Shown piece by piece: positions 27,575 through 35,774 of a stretch of 64,000 bases of DNA. The stretch is from Caproicibacterium argilliputei. GTDB lineage: Bacteria > Bacillota > Clostridia > Oscillospirales > Acutalibacteraceae. Every line of letters starts with the position of its first letter. The first letter of the stretch is position 1. The notes under the pieces are model-generated. The model had not been told where the DNA came from, searched no databases, and worked only from the letters and a program-made list of their open reading frames with translations. The DNA lies in assembly GCF_029211325.2 (NCBI RefSeq), contig NZ_CP135996.1, positions 1,922,001 to 1,986,000 of the forward strand. The letters are read 5' to 3'. A program made the position numbers and the translations under genes.

Positions 27575-28860
27575 TGTGCAGCCTCCTTTTGCCCTTTTAG
27601 GCAGTAGACCGTGTCCAAATACACGCCCTGCGCTGTGCGGACAATGTCCTCGCGGCTGGCATCCTGCACCAACTTGGCATACGCTTCCGGCGTGTAAACC
27701 TGCGCGGAAACGGATTGGGACAAATACCAGCCCTCCAGTGCGGAAAGGGAATCCGCCACGCCGTTGTAGTTATTCACCATAGAAAGCTTCGCCGCGGCAA
27801 TATCCGCATCTGTAAATTCCCCGCCCTGCACCGCTTTCAACTGCTCCAAAATGGCCTGTTCCGCCTTTTCCATATTTTCAAACTCCACGCCGCTCTGCAC
27901 GAACATCAGACCGAGCATGGAATTGTAAAGAGAAGCGCAGTAATAGCACAGGCTCATTTTTTCGCGGACATTCAGAAACAGCTTGCTGTTCGGCGTGCCG
28001 CCGAAAATAGCGCTCATCAGCCGAGCTGCCGGCACCAGTTCCGGATTCTGCCGCTGTGAAGTCTGCACCCGCAGGCCCAGCACCATTTTCCCCTGCACCA
28101 CATCCTGACGGTCTGTCACATGGGAAATTTCTTTGGAATGTGCGCAGTCCACAGTGTTCTGCAGCGGCGCATACTGGCGCACCACGCCGTCAAACGCCTT
28201 GGCAAGGCGCTTTGCAACCGGCTGCGGGTCCAAATCCCCCAGCGCGAGGATTTCCACGCGGGCGGTTTGCAGCATCTGCCGCCAAGCCTGCGTCACCTGC
28301 TCCACTGTCAGGTGTTCCACCGCGTCACGGGAGCCAAAACGGTGCAAACCGAACGGCTCGTCCGCACACATGATTTCCGTGCAGCGAGTCAGCGCGAAAG
28401 CGCGCTTGTCGCTGAACTCCGCATCCAGCTGCTCCAGCGTTTGACGCTGTTCCTGGCGGAAGTCCTCTTCCCGAAATCTGCCGTTTTCCAGCGCCGGATC
28501 AAACAGCGCCCCGCACAGCACCTCGGTCAGCTCCGCCGCCAGATGTTCGTTTTCCAGGGCATACCGTTCAGCAATGCCGCTTGCGGAAACAGTCAGCACC
28601 TGCAGATTGCCAAGCTTGCCGACCTCCGCGCCCAGCGACGCCCCGTACAGGGACGCCAGCTTCCGGCTCATCAGCGTAAAGTCCGGATACGCGCGCGAGC
28701 AGCGGCTGAGCAAAAACGGCAGCAGCGCATTGGCCGCAGCCGTATCTTTTTGCAGCGGCAACAAAAAATTGACGGAAATACGGAAGGTTTTAAACTTCGT
28801 ATCACGAACGCTTCTGAAACGGATGCCTTCGTGCAGAGTGCTCTGCTCGACTTGATTCAT
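27571..28860 (-). CDS. M16 family peptidase-like protein without zinc motif (YmfF-like)
   Basis: 429 residues from ATG 28860; an ATG at 28872 directly abuts the AGGAG and is less likely. It has the M16 two-lobe pattern (FLLPLQKDTAAANALLPFLL; SQRQNPELVPAARLMSAIFGG; CYYCASLYNS) but no HxxEH motif. It is therefore probably the non-catalytic partner of the protein encoded next. First gene of the minus-strand run down to recN. Confidence 0.87.
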   Translation of the reverse strand: MNQVEQSTLHEGIRFRSVRDTKFKTFRISVNFLLPLQKDTAAANALLPFLLSRCSRAYPDFTLMSRKLASLYGASLGAEVGKLGNLQVLTVSASGIAERYALENEHLAAELTEVLCGALFDPALENGRFREEDFRQEQRQTLEQLDAEFSDKRAFALTRCTEIMCADEPFGLHRFGSRDAVEHLTVEQVTQAWRQMLQTARVEILALGDLDPQPVAKRLAKAFDGVVRQYAPLQNTVDCAHSKEISHVTDRQDVVQGKMVLGLRVQTSQRQNPELVPAARLMSAIFGGTPNSKLFLNVREKMSLCYYCASLYNSMLGLMFVQSGVEFENMEKAEQAILEQLKAVQGGEFTDADIAAAKLSMVNNYNGVADSLSALEGWYLSQSVSAQVYTPEAYAKLVQDASREDIVRTAQGVYLDTVYCLKGQKEAAQ

Positions 28861-28919
28861 AAAGCGGATCATCTCCTAAATTCAAAATAATCGGCGGCGG
28901 CGCAGCCGGAATTAACGTT

Positions 28920-28948
28920 ATTATAGCACACGCACCGAGGCATGAAAA
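28920..28948 (-). promoter_or_regulatory. Predicted promoter of the M16 pair
   Basis: TATAAT (28920-28925, minus strand), 17-bp spacer, weak -35 TTTTCA (28943-28948). The rest of the 305-bp gap to 29165 holds only the divergent promoter at 29079. Confidence 0.5.
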
Positions 28949-29078
28949 GCAATAAACTTCTGAATATTCTATGAATTTGAATAAACTTTCACTTTGGTGG
29001 CTGCCACCCACAGGGAATCTTTTTAGCATTCTAAAACTTCCGGAAAGTATGCATCCGCAGCCGGCTGCCGACAAAGGC

Positions 29079-29108
29079 TTGTACTTCCGCCGCGCGGTGT
29101 GGTATACT
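29079..29108 (+). promoter_or_regulatory. Predicted promoter of the EamA transporter gene
   Basis: TTGTAC (29079-29084), 18-bp spacer, TATACT (29103-29108). Confidence 0.6.
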
Positions 29109-29165
29109 GGGAAATTGTCGAAATAAGGAACAGAAGCAGTGTGCTGCTTCTGACCGGAGGGAAAC

Positions 29166-30065
29166 ATGAAAGTGTTCAATCGTACAAAATCCGGCGAACT
29201 CGGTTTGACCCTGGCCACGGTGCTCTGGGGACTGTGCTTCGCCGTGTCTAAGGACGCCAACGCGCAGGTTCCGCCCGCCTGGCAGGTGGGTCTGCGGTTT
29301 TCTGCCGCCGCCGTGCTCATGGCGCTGCTCTTTCACCGAAGGCTCAAACAGCTGAACCGCCGCACGGTACTGAGCGGCCTGCTGCTGGGCGTGCTCATCT
29401 TTACGGGCTATTATCTGCAGACTGTGGCGCTGCAGTACACCACCGCCGGAAAAAGCGCGTTTTTGACCGCTATTTATGTGGTGCTGGTTCCGTTTCTGTA
29501 TTGGGCGGTTCGGCACACAAAGCCGGGTGTGCAGCACCTGTTCTCCGCCGTGCTGTGCCTTTGTGGCGTGGGGCTGCTTTCCCTAGACGGCGGCGGCCTG
29601 CGTCTTGGCCTTGGCGAAGTACTGACGCTCGCCACAGGCGTGGTCTATGCCTTTCACATTGTGTGCATGGGCATCACGGCGGAAGACAGCGACCCCATTC
29701 TGCTGACCTTCGTGCAGTTTGTAGTTTGCGGCGCGCTTGGCTGCGCCGTAGCGGGCTTTACCGCGCCGCTGCCGGTCTGGGATACCGGCTCCGTGCTTTC
29801 CATGGCCTATCTGGCAGTGCCCGGCACGATGATTCCTATGAGCCTGCAGTGTTTCGCGCAAAAATACGTGAAGCCCGGAAAAGCTGCCCTGCTGATGTCG
29901 CTGGAAAGCGTTTTCGGCTGTCTGTTCGGCATTCTGCTGCTCGGAGAGCACCCCACCTGGAAGATTGCCGGCGGCTTCGTGCTGATTTTCGCCGCAATGA
30001 TTCTTTCGGAGATTCCGCTGTCAAAGCAAAGCGTCTCCCGGCAAAACCGCGCATTGAAAAACTAA
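29166..30065 (+). CDS. EamA/DMT-family transporter
   Basis: 299 residues with ten predicted membrane helices in two homologous EamA halves, the drug/metabolite transporter layout. First half begins LGLTLATVLWGLCFAVSKDA; second half contains GEVLTLATGVVYAFHIV and the C-terminal helix GKAALLMSLESVFGCLFGILLLGE, typical of the second EamA repeat. GGAGG precedes the ATG. Cargo unknown. Single gene between its promoter and a bidirectional terminator. Confidence 0.9.
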   Translation: MKVFNRTKSGELGLTLATVLWGLCFAVSKDANAQVPPAWQVGLRFSAAAVLMALLFHRRLKQLNRRTVLSGLLLGVLIFTGYYLQTVALQYTTAGKSAFLTAIYVVLVPFLYWAVRHTKPGVQHLFSAVLCLCGVGLLSLDGGGLRLGLGEVLTLATGVVYAFHIVCMGITAEDSDPILLTFVQFVVCGALGCAVAGFTAPLPVWDTGSVLSMAYLAVPGTMIPMSLQCFAQKYVKPGKAALLMSLESVFGCLFGILLLGEHPTWKIAGGFVLIFAAMILSEIPLSKQSVSRQNRALKN

Positions 30066-30069
30066 AAAG

Positions 30070-30124
30070 AACAGGCAGGACTGCCTCGCCGCGGAAACAA
30101 GCGGTAGGGCAGTCCTGCTTTTTT
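30070..30124. terminator. Bidirectional terminator between EamA gene and cdd
   Basis: GCAGGACTGCC (30075-30085) pairs with GGCAGTCCTGC (30108-30118), followed by TTTTTT. Confidence 0.85.
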
Positions 30125-30545
30125 ATTCATCCTTTGCATGCAGCCTCGTTCCGCTGAAAGAGTCCGCCAACAGATCCCCCAGCCGATGCTTTTGCACACC
30201 GCCGTGTCCGTCCGCAAGGTAAACGGGAAAGTCCGGCCCGCAGAATTCTGACATAACCTGCCGGCAGATGCCACAAGGCGGGCAGGGGGCGTCCGCCTTT
30301 TCCCCGCCGGGCGCCCCGACAATGGCAATGGCCGCAAAACTACGCGCGCCACTGCTGACCGCAGCCGCTAAAGCAGAACGTTCCGCGCAAATGGTTGCAC
30401 CGTAAGAACTGTTTTCCACATTTGCGCCCAAGAAAATGCGCCCATCTTTGGTCAGCAGTGCCGCACCCACATGGAAATTGGAATAGGGCGTATATGCATT
30501 ACCGCGCGCCTGCTTGGCAGCTTCGAGCAATTCGACTGGTTCCAT
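30123..30545 (-). CDS. cdd: Cytidine deaminase
   Basis: 140 residues. Zinc enzyme that deaminates cytidine and deoxycytidine in pyrimidine salvage. NVENSSYGATICAERSAL carries the first zinc Cys and catalytic Glu, PPCGICRQVMSEF the other two Cys. The ATG 30545 has GGAGG seven bases upstream. It has its own promoter at 30602-30630. Confidence 0.95.
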   Translation of the reverse strand: MEPVELLEAAKQARGNAYTPYSNFHVGAALLTKDGRIFLGANVENSSYGATICAERSALAAAVSSGARSFAAIAIVGAPGGEKADAPCPPCGICRQVMSEFCGPDFPVYLADGHGGVQKHRLGDLLADSFSGTRLHAKDE

Positions 30546-30601
30546 ACACAATCCTCCTTCGACTTTCCGGGAATCCCGGCAGTCTGGTTGTATCCACTTC
30601 C

Positions 30602-30630
30602 ATTATAGGCGCACGCCAGCCCCACCGCAA
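30602..30630 (-). promoter_or_regulatory. Predicted promoter of cdd
   Basis: TTGCGG (30625-30630), 17-bp spacer, TATAAT (30602-30607) on the minus strand. Confidence 0.65.
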
Positions 30631-30637
30631 GCGGAAT

Positions 30638-31291
30638 TTACGGCAGGAGACGTGCCTTCAGCGCAAGAATTGGGACTCCCTGTTCCGAAAACATCTTTTC
30701 GTGCTCCGTCATGACGTTGTCCGGGCAGTTCTGTGCGTGCAAATCCTGTGTCTGTTCCAAAATTTCAAACCCGGCTTCCGGCAGATACCGCAAGGTTGCC
30801 GCAAACAGCGGCGCATCATCTGTTTTAAACCATAGTTGGGCATCCGGCTCCAGAAGCGGGCGGTACAGCAGCAGCTGCCGCGGGTGGGTCAGCCGGCGCT
30901 TGTGGTGGCGTGGCCGCGGCCACGGATTGCAAAAATTGATGTAGATTCTGGACACACGGTCCTGCTCCCCCAGAATATCCGGCAAGCGCTCGATATCGTA
31001 AGCGGTCAAGGCGATGTTGTCCACCGGTTTTTCTCCAAAAGCCTCTTCAATCAGGCGCTTACCGGGAGCCAGCACAGCATCCTTCATATCGATTCCTAAA
31101 TAGTTGATTTCCGGATGCTGCGGCGCCAAACCGGCCAAAAACCAGCCCTTGCCGCAGCCAAGCTCCAGGTGCAGCGGCTGCCGACGTGGAAACCATTCCA
31201 GCCAGCGGTTTTTCATGCGCTGCGGATTCCGCAGAAAAAAAGGGCAGGCGTCCAGTTCCGGGCCTGCCCAAGGCTTTGCACGCATTCTCAT
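30638..31291 (-). CDS. trmB: tRNA (guanine-N7-)-methyltransferase
   Basis: 217 residues. Methylates G46 of tRNAs. SAM motif HLELGCGKGWFLAGLA, the motif ALTAYDIERLPDIL, and INFCNPWPRPRHHKRRLTHP, the TrmB substrate motif. The usual Asp of DPWPK is Asn here. ATG 31291 overlaps the upstream deacylase stop as ATGA and has GGAAGGAG ten bases upstream. Confidence 0.92.
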   Translation of the reverse strand: MRMRAKPWAGPELDACPFFLRNPQRMKNRWLEWFPRRQPLHLELGCGKGWFLAGLAPQHPEINYLGIDMKDAVLAPGKRLIEEAFGEKPVDNIALTAYDIERLPDILGEQDRVSRIYINFCNPWPRPRHHKRRLTHPRQLLLYRPLLEPDAQLWFKTDDAPLFAATLRYLPEAGFEILEQTQDLHAQNCPDNVMTEHEKMFSEQGVPILALKARLLP

Positions 31292-31785
31292 GTTGCTTCT
31301 ACTCCTTCCTGCCGCACCGGTTTGCAAACATCCACCCAGCCGCAGCTGTGAGCGACTTTTTCCAGCTCCGCGCAGGTTAGTCGCACTGCCGAGCTGGTCG
31401 TGCCCGCCGCCGGATACACGTCTGCAAACCGATGCAGGGACTCGTCCAGCCAGACCTGCGCCTGCGCCGGATTGGCAAACGGGCAGACACCGCCAATCGG
31501 GTAGCCGGTCATTGGCTGCACATCTTCGCCTGCAAGCATTTTTGCTTTTTTGCCAAATGTGCGCTTGAACTTGGCGTTGTCAATTTTGCAGTCTCCTGCC
31601 GCGACAATCAGCAGACATCCGCCCTCCCGGTAAAAAGAGATCGTTTTGGCAATACACGCCGGCTCCACGTGCAGTGCGTGCGCAGCCTGCTCGACCGTAG
31701 CGCTCACTTCCTGCAGCTCCAGCACACGATCCGCAAGACCGCAGTCGGCAAGATATTCTTTTACTTTTTTCAGTTCAGGTGCCAT
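31288..31785 (-). CDS. YbaK/EbsC-family aminoacyl-tRNA deacylase-like protein
   Basis: 165 residues. YbaK fold: conserved ACIAKTISFYREG with the key Lys, GDCKIDNAKFKRTFG, AKMLAGEDVQPMTGYPIGGVCPFA. Members hydrolyse mischarged tRNAs, such as Cys-tRNA-Pro, in trans. Which tRNA this one edits is not visible. ATG 31785 chosen because MAPELKKVKEYL matches the family; the SD (GGAAAG) is weak. Four-base overlap with trmB suggests coupled translation. Confidence 0.87.
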   Translation of the reverse strand: MAPELKKVKEYLADCGLADRVLELQEVSATVEQAAHALHVEPACIAKTISFYREGGCLLIVAAGDCKIDNAKFKRTFGKKAKMLAGEDVQPMTGYPIGGVCPFANPAQAQVWLDESLHRFADVYPAAGTTSSAVRLTCAELEKVAHSCGWVDVCKPVRQEGVEAT

Positions 31786-31869
31786 TCTTTTCCCGCTTTC
31801 CACATAAAAAATAGATCCGAAACAGTATAGCATATTTCCGTCCGGTTGCAAACCGCACGCAGCGGAAAT

Positions 31870-31955
31870 TATAAAAAAGGAAACCCGCGCATAGAAGTGC
31901 GGATTTCCCTATCTCTTTTCCTATTTATATTACCACAAACCGGATAAAATTTCAA
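31870..31955 (-). promoter_or_regulatory. Promoter plus immediate terminator: short leader RNA or attenuator upstream of ybaK-like gene
   Basis: On the minus strand TTGAAA (31950-31955), 17-bp spacer, TAATAT (31927-31932). About 10 bp further a hairpin GGAAATCCGC / GCGGGTTTCC (about 31878-31908) ends in TTTTTT. The transcript would be about 50 nt unless read through. A second promoter-like pair, TTGCAA with TATACT 16 bp later (about 31824-31851), could serve the deacylase gene itself. Confidence 0.5.
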
Positions 31956-32141
31956 GTCTTGCATTTTGCCTTGCACTGCGTTTATACTGACAGAAGAGAA
32001 CGCTTTCCTTTCTGCAAAAAAGTGGCAGATTTCAAACTATAATGCAAAGAATTAAAATTACAAACACACTTTTCGGTATGTTTTTAGGGAATTTCATGAA
32101 TTTTTTGTGTAAAATCCGTCCAGATTGTGAGGGGCTTTCAC
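31956..32141. other. AT-rich intergenic stretch between divergent units
   Basis: Part of the 448-bp gap 31786-32233. Apart from the promoters described on either side I see no gene, RNA or clear repeat. Confidence 0.5.
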
Positions 32142-32169
32142 TGGACAATTGACACCGTTGTGCTATAAT
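32142..32169 (+). promoter_or_regulatory. Predicted promoter of the apbE-rnf locus
   Basis: TGGACA (32142-32147), 16-bp spacer, TATAAT (32164-32169), 64 bp before the apbE ATG. Confidence 0.65.
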
Positions 32170-32233
32170 TATCTTATATACATTTTTCACAAAAATGGCA
32201 AGCGGTCACTGACACAGCACCGGGGAGGTTTGC

Positions 32234-33289
32234 ATGTCCAAACAGAAAAAAATCACCATTCTTCTTTGCGGCATTCTGGCGGCAGTTGCCGCCGTGCTCG
32301 TGTTCCTCTGGAGCCGCTACGGCTACCGGACGCAGAGTTACAGCAACACTTCCTACGCAATGGGAACCTATGTGCAGCAAACCGTTTACGGAAAAAATGC
32401 ACAAGCCGCCGCCACCTCTGCGGCGCAGGCCGTCACCGCGCTGGAAGACCAGATTTCCTGGCGTATTTCCGACAGCGACATCCACAAACTCAACGATGCG
32501 GCCGGCTCCACCTGGGAAACCTTAGACAGCTACACCATTTCTTTGCTGAAGCTTTCCCTGGACGTGGCGCAAAAATCAGATGGTCTTTTTGACCCGACAG
32601 TGCTGCCTGTCACCTCGCTTTGGGACTTTGACGGCAAGCAGCACGTTCCCACCGACAGCGAGCTGAAAACCCTGTTGCCGCGCGTCAATTATAAAGACTT
32701 GCGCATCAATGAAGCCAACCACACCGCTTCTCTGAAAATGCACTACGAAGGGGTGGACCTCGGCTCCGTTGGCAAAGGTGCCGCCTGTGACAAAGCACTG
32801 GAGGCATACAAAAAAGCCGGTGTGCAGGCGGCAGTTGTGGCCGCCGGGGGCAGCATCGGGCTGTACGGCAGCAAACCAGACAACTCCGGCTGGAGTGTTG
32901 CGATCCGCGACCCGAAAACCTCGGATCAAAAGGCAGGCAGCGTTGGTACCATCAGCATGGAAAGCGGTCAGTTCGTTTCGACCTCCGGCACCTACGAAAA
33001 AGAGTTCACGAAGAACGGAAAAACCTACCACCACCTTCTGAACCCCAAAACCGGTATGCCGGAAAACAACGGGCTGGTGTCCGTAACCGTTGTCTGCAAA
33101 AACGGTGCGCTGAGCGATGCTCTTTCCACTGCCTGCTTTGTACTGGGTCGGGAAAAGGGCACAGCACTGGCAAAGGAATACGGTGCGGAAACCATTTTCA
33201 TTGACAGCAAAGCTGCCGTTTATGTTTCCAATGGCTTGAAAGACCGCTTTCAACTGACGAATTCCTCAACATACCATCTGGCCTCCTGA
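32234..33289 (+). CDS. apbE: FAD:protein FMN transferase
   Basis: 351 residues. Attaches FMN covalently to Thr/Ser of target proteins outside the membrane. An N-terminal membrane anchor (ILLCGILAAVAAVLVFLW) places it on the outer face. ApbE signatures: YAMGTYVQQTVYG, DLGSVGKGAACDKALEAYK, and YHHLLNPKTGMPEN. The ATG has GGGGAGG upstream. It opens a locus continuing into rnfCDGE(AB); its likely targets are RnfG and RnfD, which carry the expected Thr motifs. Confidence 0.95.
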   Translation: MSKQKKITILLCGILAAVAAVLVFLWSRYGYRTQSYSNTSYAMGTYVQQTVYGKNAQAAATSAAQAVTALEDQISWRISDSDIHKLNDAAGSTWETLDSYTISLLKLSLDVAQKSDGLFDPTVLPVTSLWDFDGKQHVPTDSELKTLLPRVNYKDLRINEANHTASLKMHYEGVDLGSVGKGAACDKALEAYKKAGVQAAVVAAGGSIGLYGSKPDNSGWSVAIRDPKTSDQKAGSVGTISMESGQFVSTSGTYEKEFTKNGKTYHHLLNPKTGMPENNGLVSVTVVCKNGALSDALSTACFVLGREKGTALAKEYGAETIFIDSKAAVYVSNGLKDRFQLTNSSTYHLAS

Positions 33290-33302
33290 AGCGCGGTGTG
33301 AA

Positions 33303-33680
33303 ATGAAGACAACAAAGAAAAAAGACCTGCTTCTAATCGTGCCGGTTTTGCTCCTTGCTGCCGGGCTGCTGCTCTGGAACAACCTGCAGCCCGCCCCGGC
33401 GACGCTGACCGCCATCGTGGAGGAAAACGGAAAAGTCACACATACCTATAACCTTTCCACGCAAAAAAGCACGCAGCTTGTCGACATTGGCGGCAAATAC
33501 CATGTAAAACTGCTGCTGGAACCCGGAAAAATTTCCTTTTATCATTCAGACTGTCCGGATCAGGTTTGTGTACGCACGGGCAAGCTGACCAAGCCGGGAC
33601 AAACCGCCGTGTGCCTGCCCGCAAAAGTTAGCGTGCGGGTAACCGGCGGAAAAAGCGAGGTGGACGGCGTTACCGGTTAA
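33303..33680 (+). CDS. NusG domain II-like membrane-anchored protein
   Basis: 125 residues: one N-terminal membrane helix (LLLIVPVLLLAAGLLLW) and a small beta domain of the NusG_II type. SFYHSDCPDQVCVRTGKL with two Cys (CPDQVC) is the hallmark. Genes of this kind commonly stand next to apbE and Gx-transporter genes near rnf in clostridia. Function not established; a role in assembling or supporting the flavinylated complex is inference. Confidence 0.82.
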   Translation: MKTTKKKDLLLIVPVLLLAAGLLLWNNLQPAPATLTAIVEENGKVTHTYNLSTQKSTQLVDIGGKYHVKLLLEPGKISFYHSDCPDQVCVRTGKLTKPGQTAVCLPAKVSVRVTGGKSEVDGVTG

Positions 33681-33693
33681 CGCCAGCGGACTT

Positions 33694-34215
33694 ATGCATG
33701 ATAAACTGCGCATTTCCCGTACAACACGCCGTGTGGCTTTCATCGGGATGCTGGGGGCTTTGGCACTGGTGCTTTCCGCACTGGAAGCCATGCTGCCGCC
33801 GCTGCCGATGCTGCCGCCTGGCGCAAAGCTCGGTCTTTCCAATTTGGTAACCATGTACGCCGCCGGAGCGGTCGGGCTGCTGCCTGCCCTGGCGATTGCT
33901 TTGCTCAAAGGACTGTTTGCAGGGGCGATGTCCGGCTCCGTTGCGCTGCTAATGAGCACGGCGGGCGGGCTTGCCAGCACACTGGTCATGTGGGTGCTGC
34001 TGCAGCCAAAGTCTCAGCCATTCGGCTTTCTGGGGCTGGGCGTTGCGGGAGCGCTGACGCACAACATGGCGCAGCTTGGCGTGGCAGCTTTACTGACGAC
34101 ACCGGCTGTAAGCTGGTATGCACCCTGGCTGCTGCTGTTCGGGGTGTTGGCAGGCATTCTCACAGGACTGGTTCTGCGGGCAATCACTCCGCTTCTGGAG
34201 CGCTTCAAGCCCTGA
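33694..34215 (+). CDS. Gx transporter/HepT-like membrane protein
   Basis: 173 residues, five to six membrane helices. RVAFIGMLGALALVLSALEAMLPP..PPGAKLGLSNLVTMYAAGAVG matches the Gx transporter family (often annotated heptaprenyl diphosphate synthase component I), related in fold to ECF S-components. It follows the NusG-II gene by 13 bp. In clostridia this trio often precedes rnf, possibly supplying flavin or quinone-type substrate, which is unproven. Confidence 0.8.
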   Translation: MHDKLRISRTTRRVAFIGMLGALALVLSALEAMLPPLPMLPPGAKLGLSNLVTMYAAGAVGLLPALAIALLKGLFAGAMSGSVALLMSTAGGLASTLVMWVLLQPKSQPFGFLGLGVAGALTHNMAQLGVAALLTTPAVSWYAPWLLLFGVLAGILTGLVLRAITPLLERFKP

Positions 34216-34433
34216 AAAAACGCGTATACGGCAGATAAACGCAGTTCTTTTTTCGATTTCGGAACGATAAAATAAAACGACCGCTCCACACACGCCGGCA
34301 TAGCACGTGGATTGAAATGGATTGCACGCTGCCCGACAGGGCGAATGGTTTACCTGTTTTTCGTATATTCCTATCTTCACGCAAGGTAGTGATTATAGAT
34401 TTTTAGTTAAGTTTATGTATTGGAGGGAAAAGT

Positions 34434-35774
34434 ATGGAATTGAGCTTTCCACAAAAGCCATTCCGAACGCACGGCGGTGCGGCGGTTCCGCATCGGAAGC
34501 ACGCCGCGCAGTCGGAGTCGGTGGTCATGCCGGTTCCCAGTGAAGTCGCCATCCCCATGCAAATGCATGTGGGGGCGCCCTGTAAACCGATGGTCAAGCC
34601 CGGCGACCCCGTAACAGTCGGTCAAAAGATCGGCGACAGTACCGGATTTGTCAGCGCACCGATTCATGCCAGTGTCTCCGGCAAGGTCAAGGCCATTCAG
34701 AAAATTCAGCTTTGCGGCGGTGGTTACGGCGATGCCGTTATCATTGCCTCCGACGGAAAGATGGAGATGTGTCCAGACCTGAAGGCGCCAAACATCACCG
34801 ACCTGAAGAGCTTTCTGGCAGCCGTTCGGGAGTCCGGCTTGGTTGGTCTGGGCGGTGCGGGATTTCCAACGCACGTCAAACTGAATGTTCCAGAGGGAAA
34901 AAAGGTCGACACGCTGATTATCAATGTGGCAGAATGCGAACCGTATCTGACCGCGGATAACCGCGAAGCATTGGAAAACACCGCCAGCGTACTGGACGGC
35001 GTTTTCACTGTAAAAAAAATGCTTGGGCTGAGCCGCGGCATTCTGGCCGTTGAAAGCAACAAACCGCAGGTCATAGAAAAACTGCGCTCTATGTTGGACA
35101 CGGACACGCGCAATACCGACAAAAGCGTCGGGGTGCTGGCGCTGCGGGCCACTTACCCGCAGGGCGCTGAAAAAGTATTGATTAAAGCCTGCACCGACCG
35201 CGTGGTTCCCATGGGCAAGCTGCCGGCGGATGTCGGATGTATCGTGATGAACGTCACGAGTGTCGCCTTTCTGGCAGACTACCTCAAGACCGGTGTGCCA
35301 CTCGTAAAAAAGCGACTGACAGTGGACGGTTCCGCTGTTGCTGAACCGAAAAACGTCATTGTGCCCATCGGCACCCGCGTGCGCGATGTGCTGGCCTTTG
35401 TCGGTATGAAAGGTGAACCTGCCAAAGTGCTGGTTGGCGGCCCGATGATGGGCATGGCTGTCCCCACTTTGGACGTACCGGTGCAGAAACAAAACAACGG
35501 CCTTGTCTGTCTGGACGAGACGGAAGCGCACAAACCCCAAATGACCGCCTGCATCCGCTGCGGACGCTGCGTAATGGGCTGCCCGATGCATCTGGTACCA
35601 ACCAGACTGGAAGCTTACGCCAAAGCAAAGGACGTGGACGCACTGGTGGATTACGACATCATGGACTGCATGGAATGCGGCACTTGCGCCTACAACTGTC
35701 CGGCTGGCCGGCCGCTGGTGCAGGCAATCCGCGTAGGTAAAGCGCTCGTCAAAGCAGGAGGTGCTAAAAAATAA
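34434..35774 (+). CDS. rnfC: Rnf complex subunit C
   Basis: 446 residues. Peripheral NADH/ferredoxin-interacting subunit. N-terminal barrel-sandwich region with SAPIHASVSGKV, NADH/FMN-binding GLVGLGGAGFPTHVKL, and a C-terminal pair of [4Fe-4S] motifs, CIRCGRCVMGCP and CMECGTCAYNCP. GGAGG precedes the ATG. The stop overlaps rnfD as TAATG. The 218-bp leader (34216-34433) contains a small GCCC/GGGC hairpin but no riboswitch I recognise. Confidence 0.96.
   Translation: MELSFPQKPFRTHGGAAVPHRKHAAQSESVVMPVPSEVAIPMQMHVGAPCKPMVKPGDPVTVGQKIGDSTGFVSAPIHASVSGKVKAIQKIQLCGGGYGDAVIIASDGKMEMCPDLKAPNITDLKSFLAAVRESGLVGLGGAGFPTHVKLNVPEGKKVDTLIINVAECEPYLTADNREALENTASVLDGVFTVKKMLGLSRGILAVESNKPQVIEKLRSMLDTDTRNTDKSVGVLALRATYPQGAEKVLIKACTDRVVPMGKLPADVGCIVMNVTSVAFLADYLKTGVPLVKKRLTVDGSAVAEPKNVIVPIGTRVRDVLAFVGMKGEPAKVLVGGPMMGMAVPTLDVPVQKQNNGLVCLDETEAHKPQMTACIRCGRCVMGCPMHLVPTRLEAYAKAKDVDALVDYDIMDCMECGTCAYNCPAGRPLVQAIRVGKALVKAGGAKK

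Noticed and set aside
32149..32169. Perfect TTGACA upstream of apbE as -35
   Set aside because: It lies only 9 bp from the TATAAT; TGGACA at 16 bp is the better -35.
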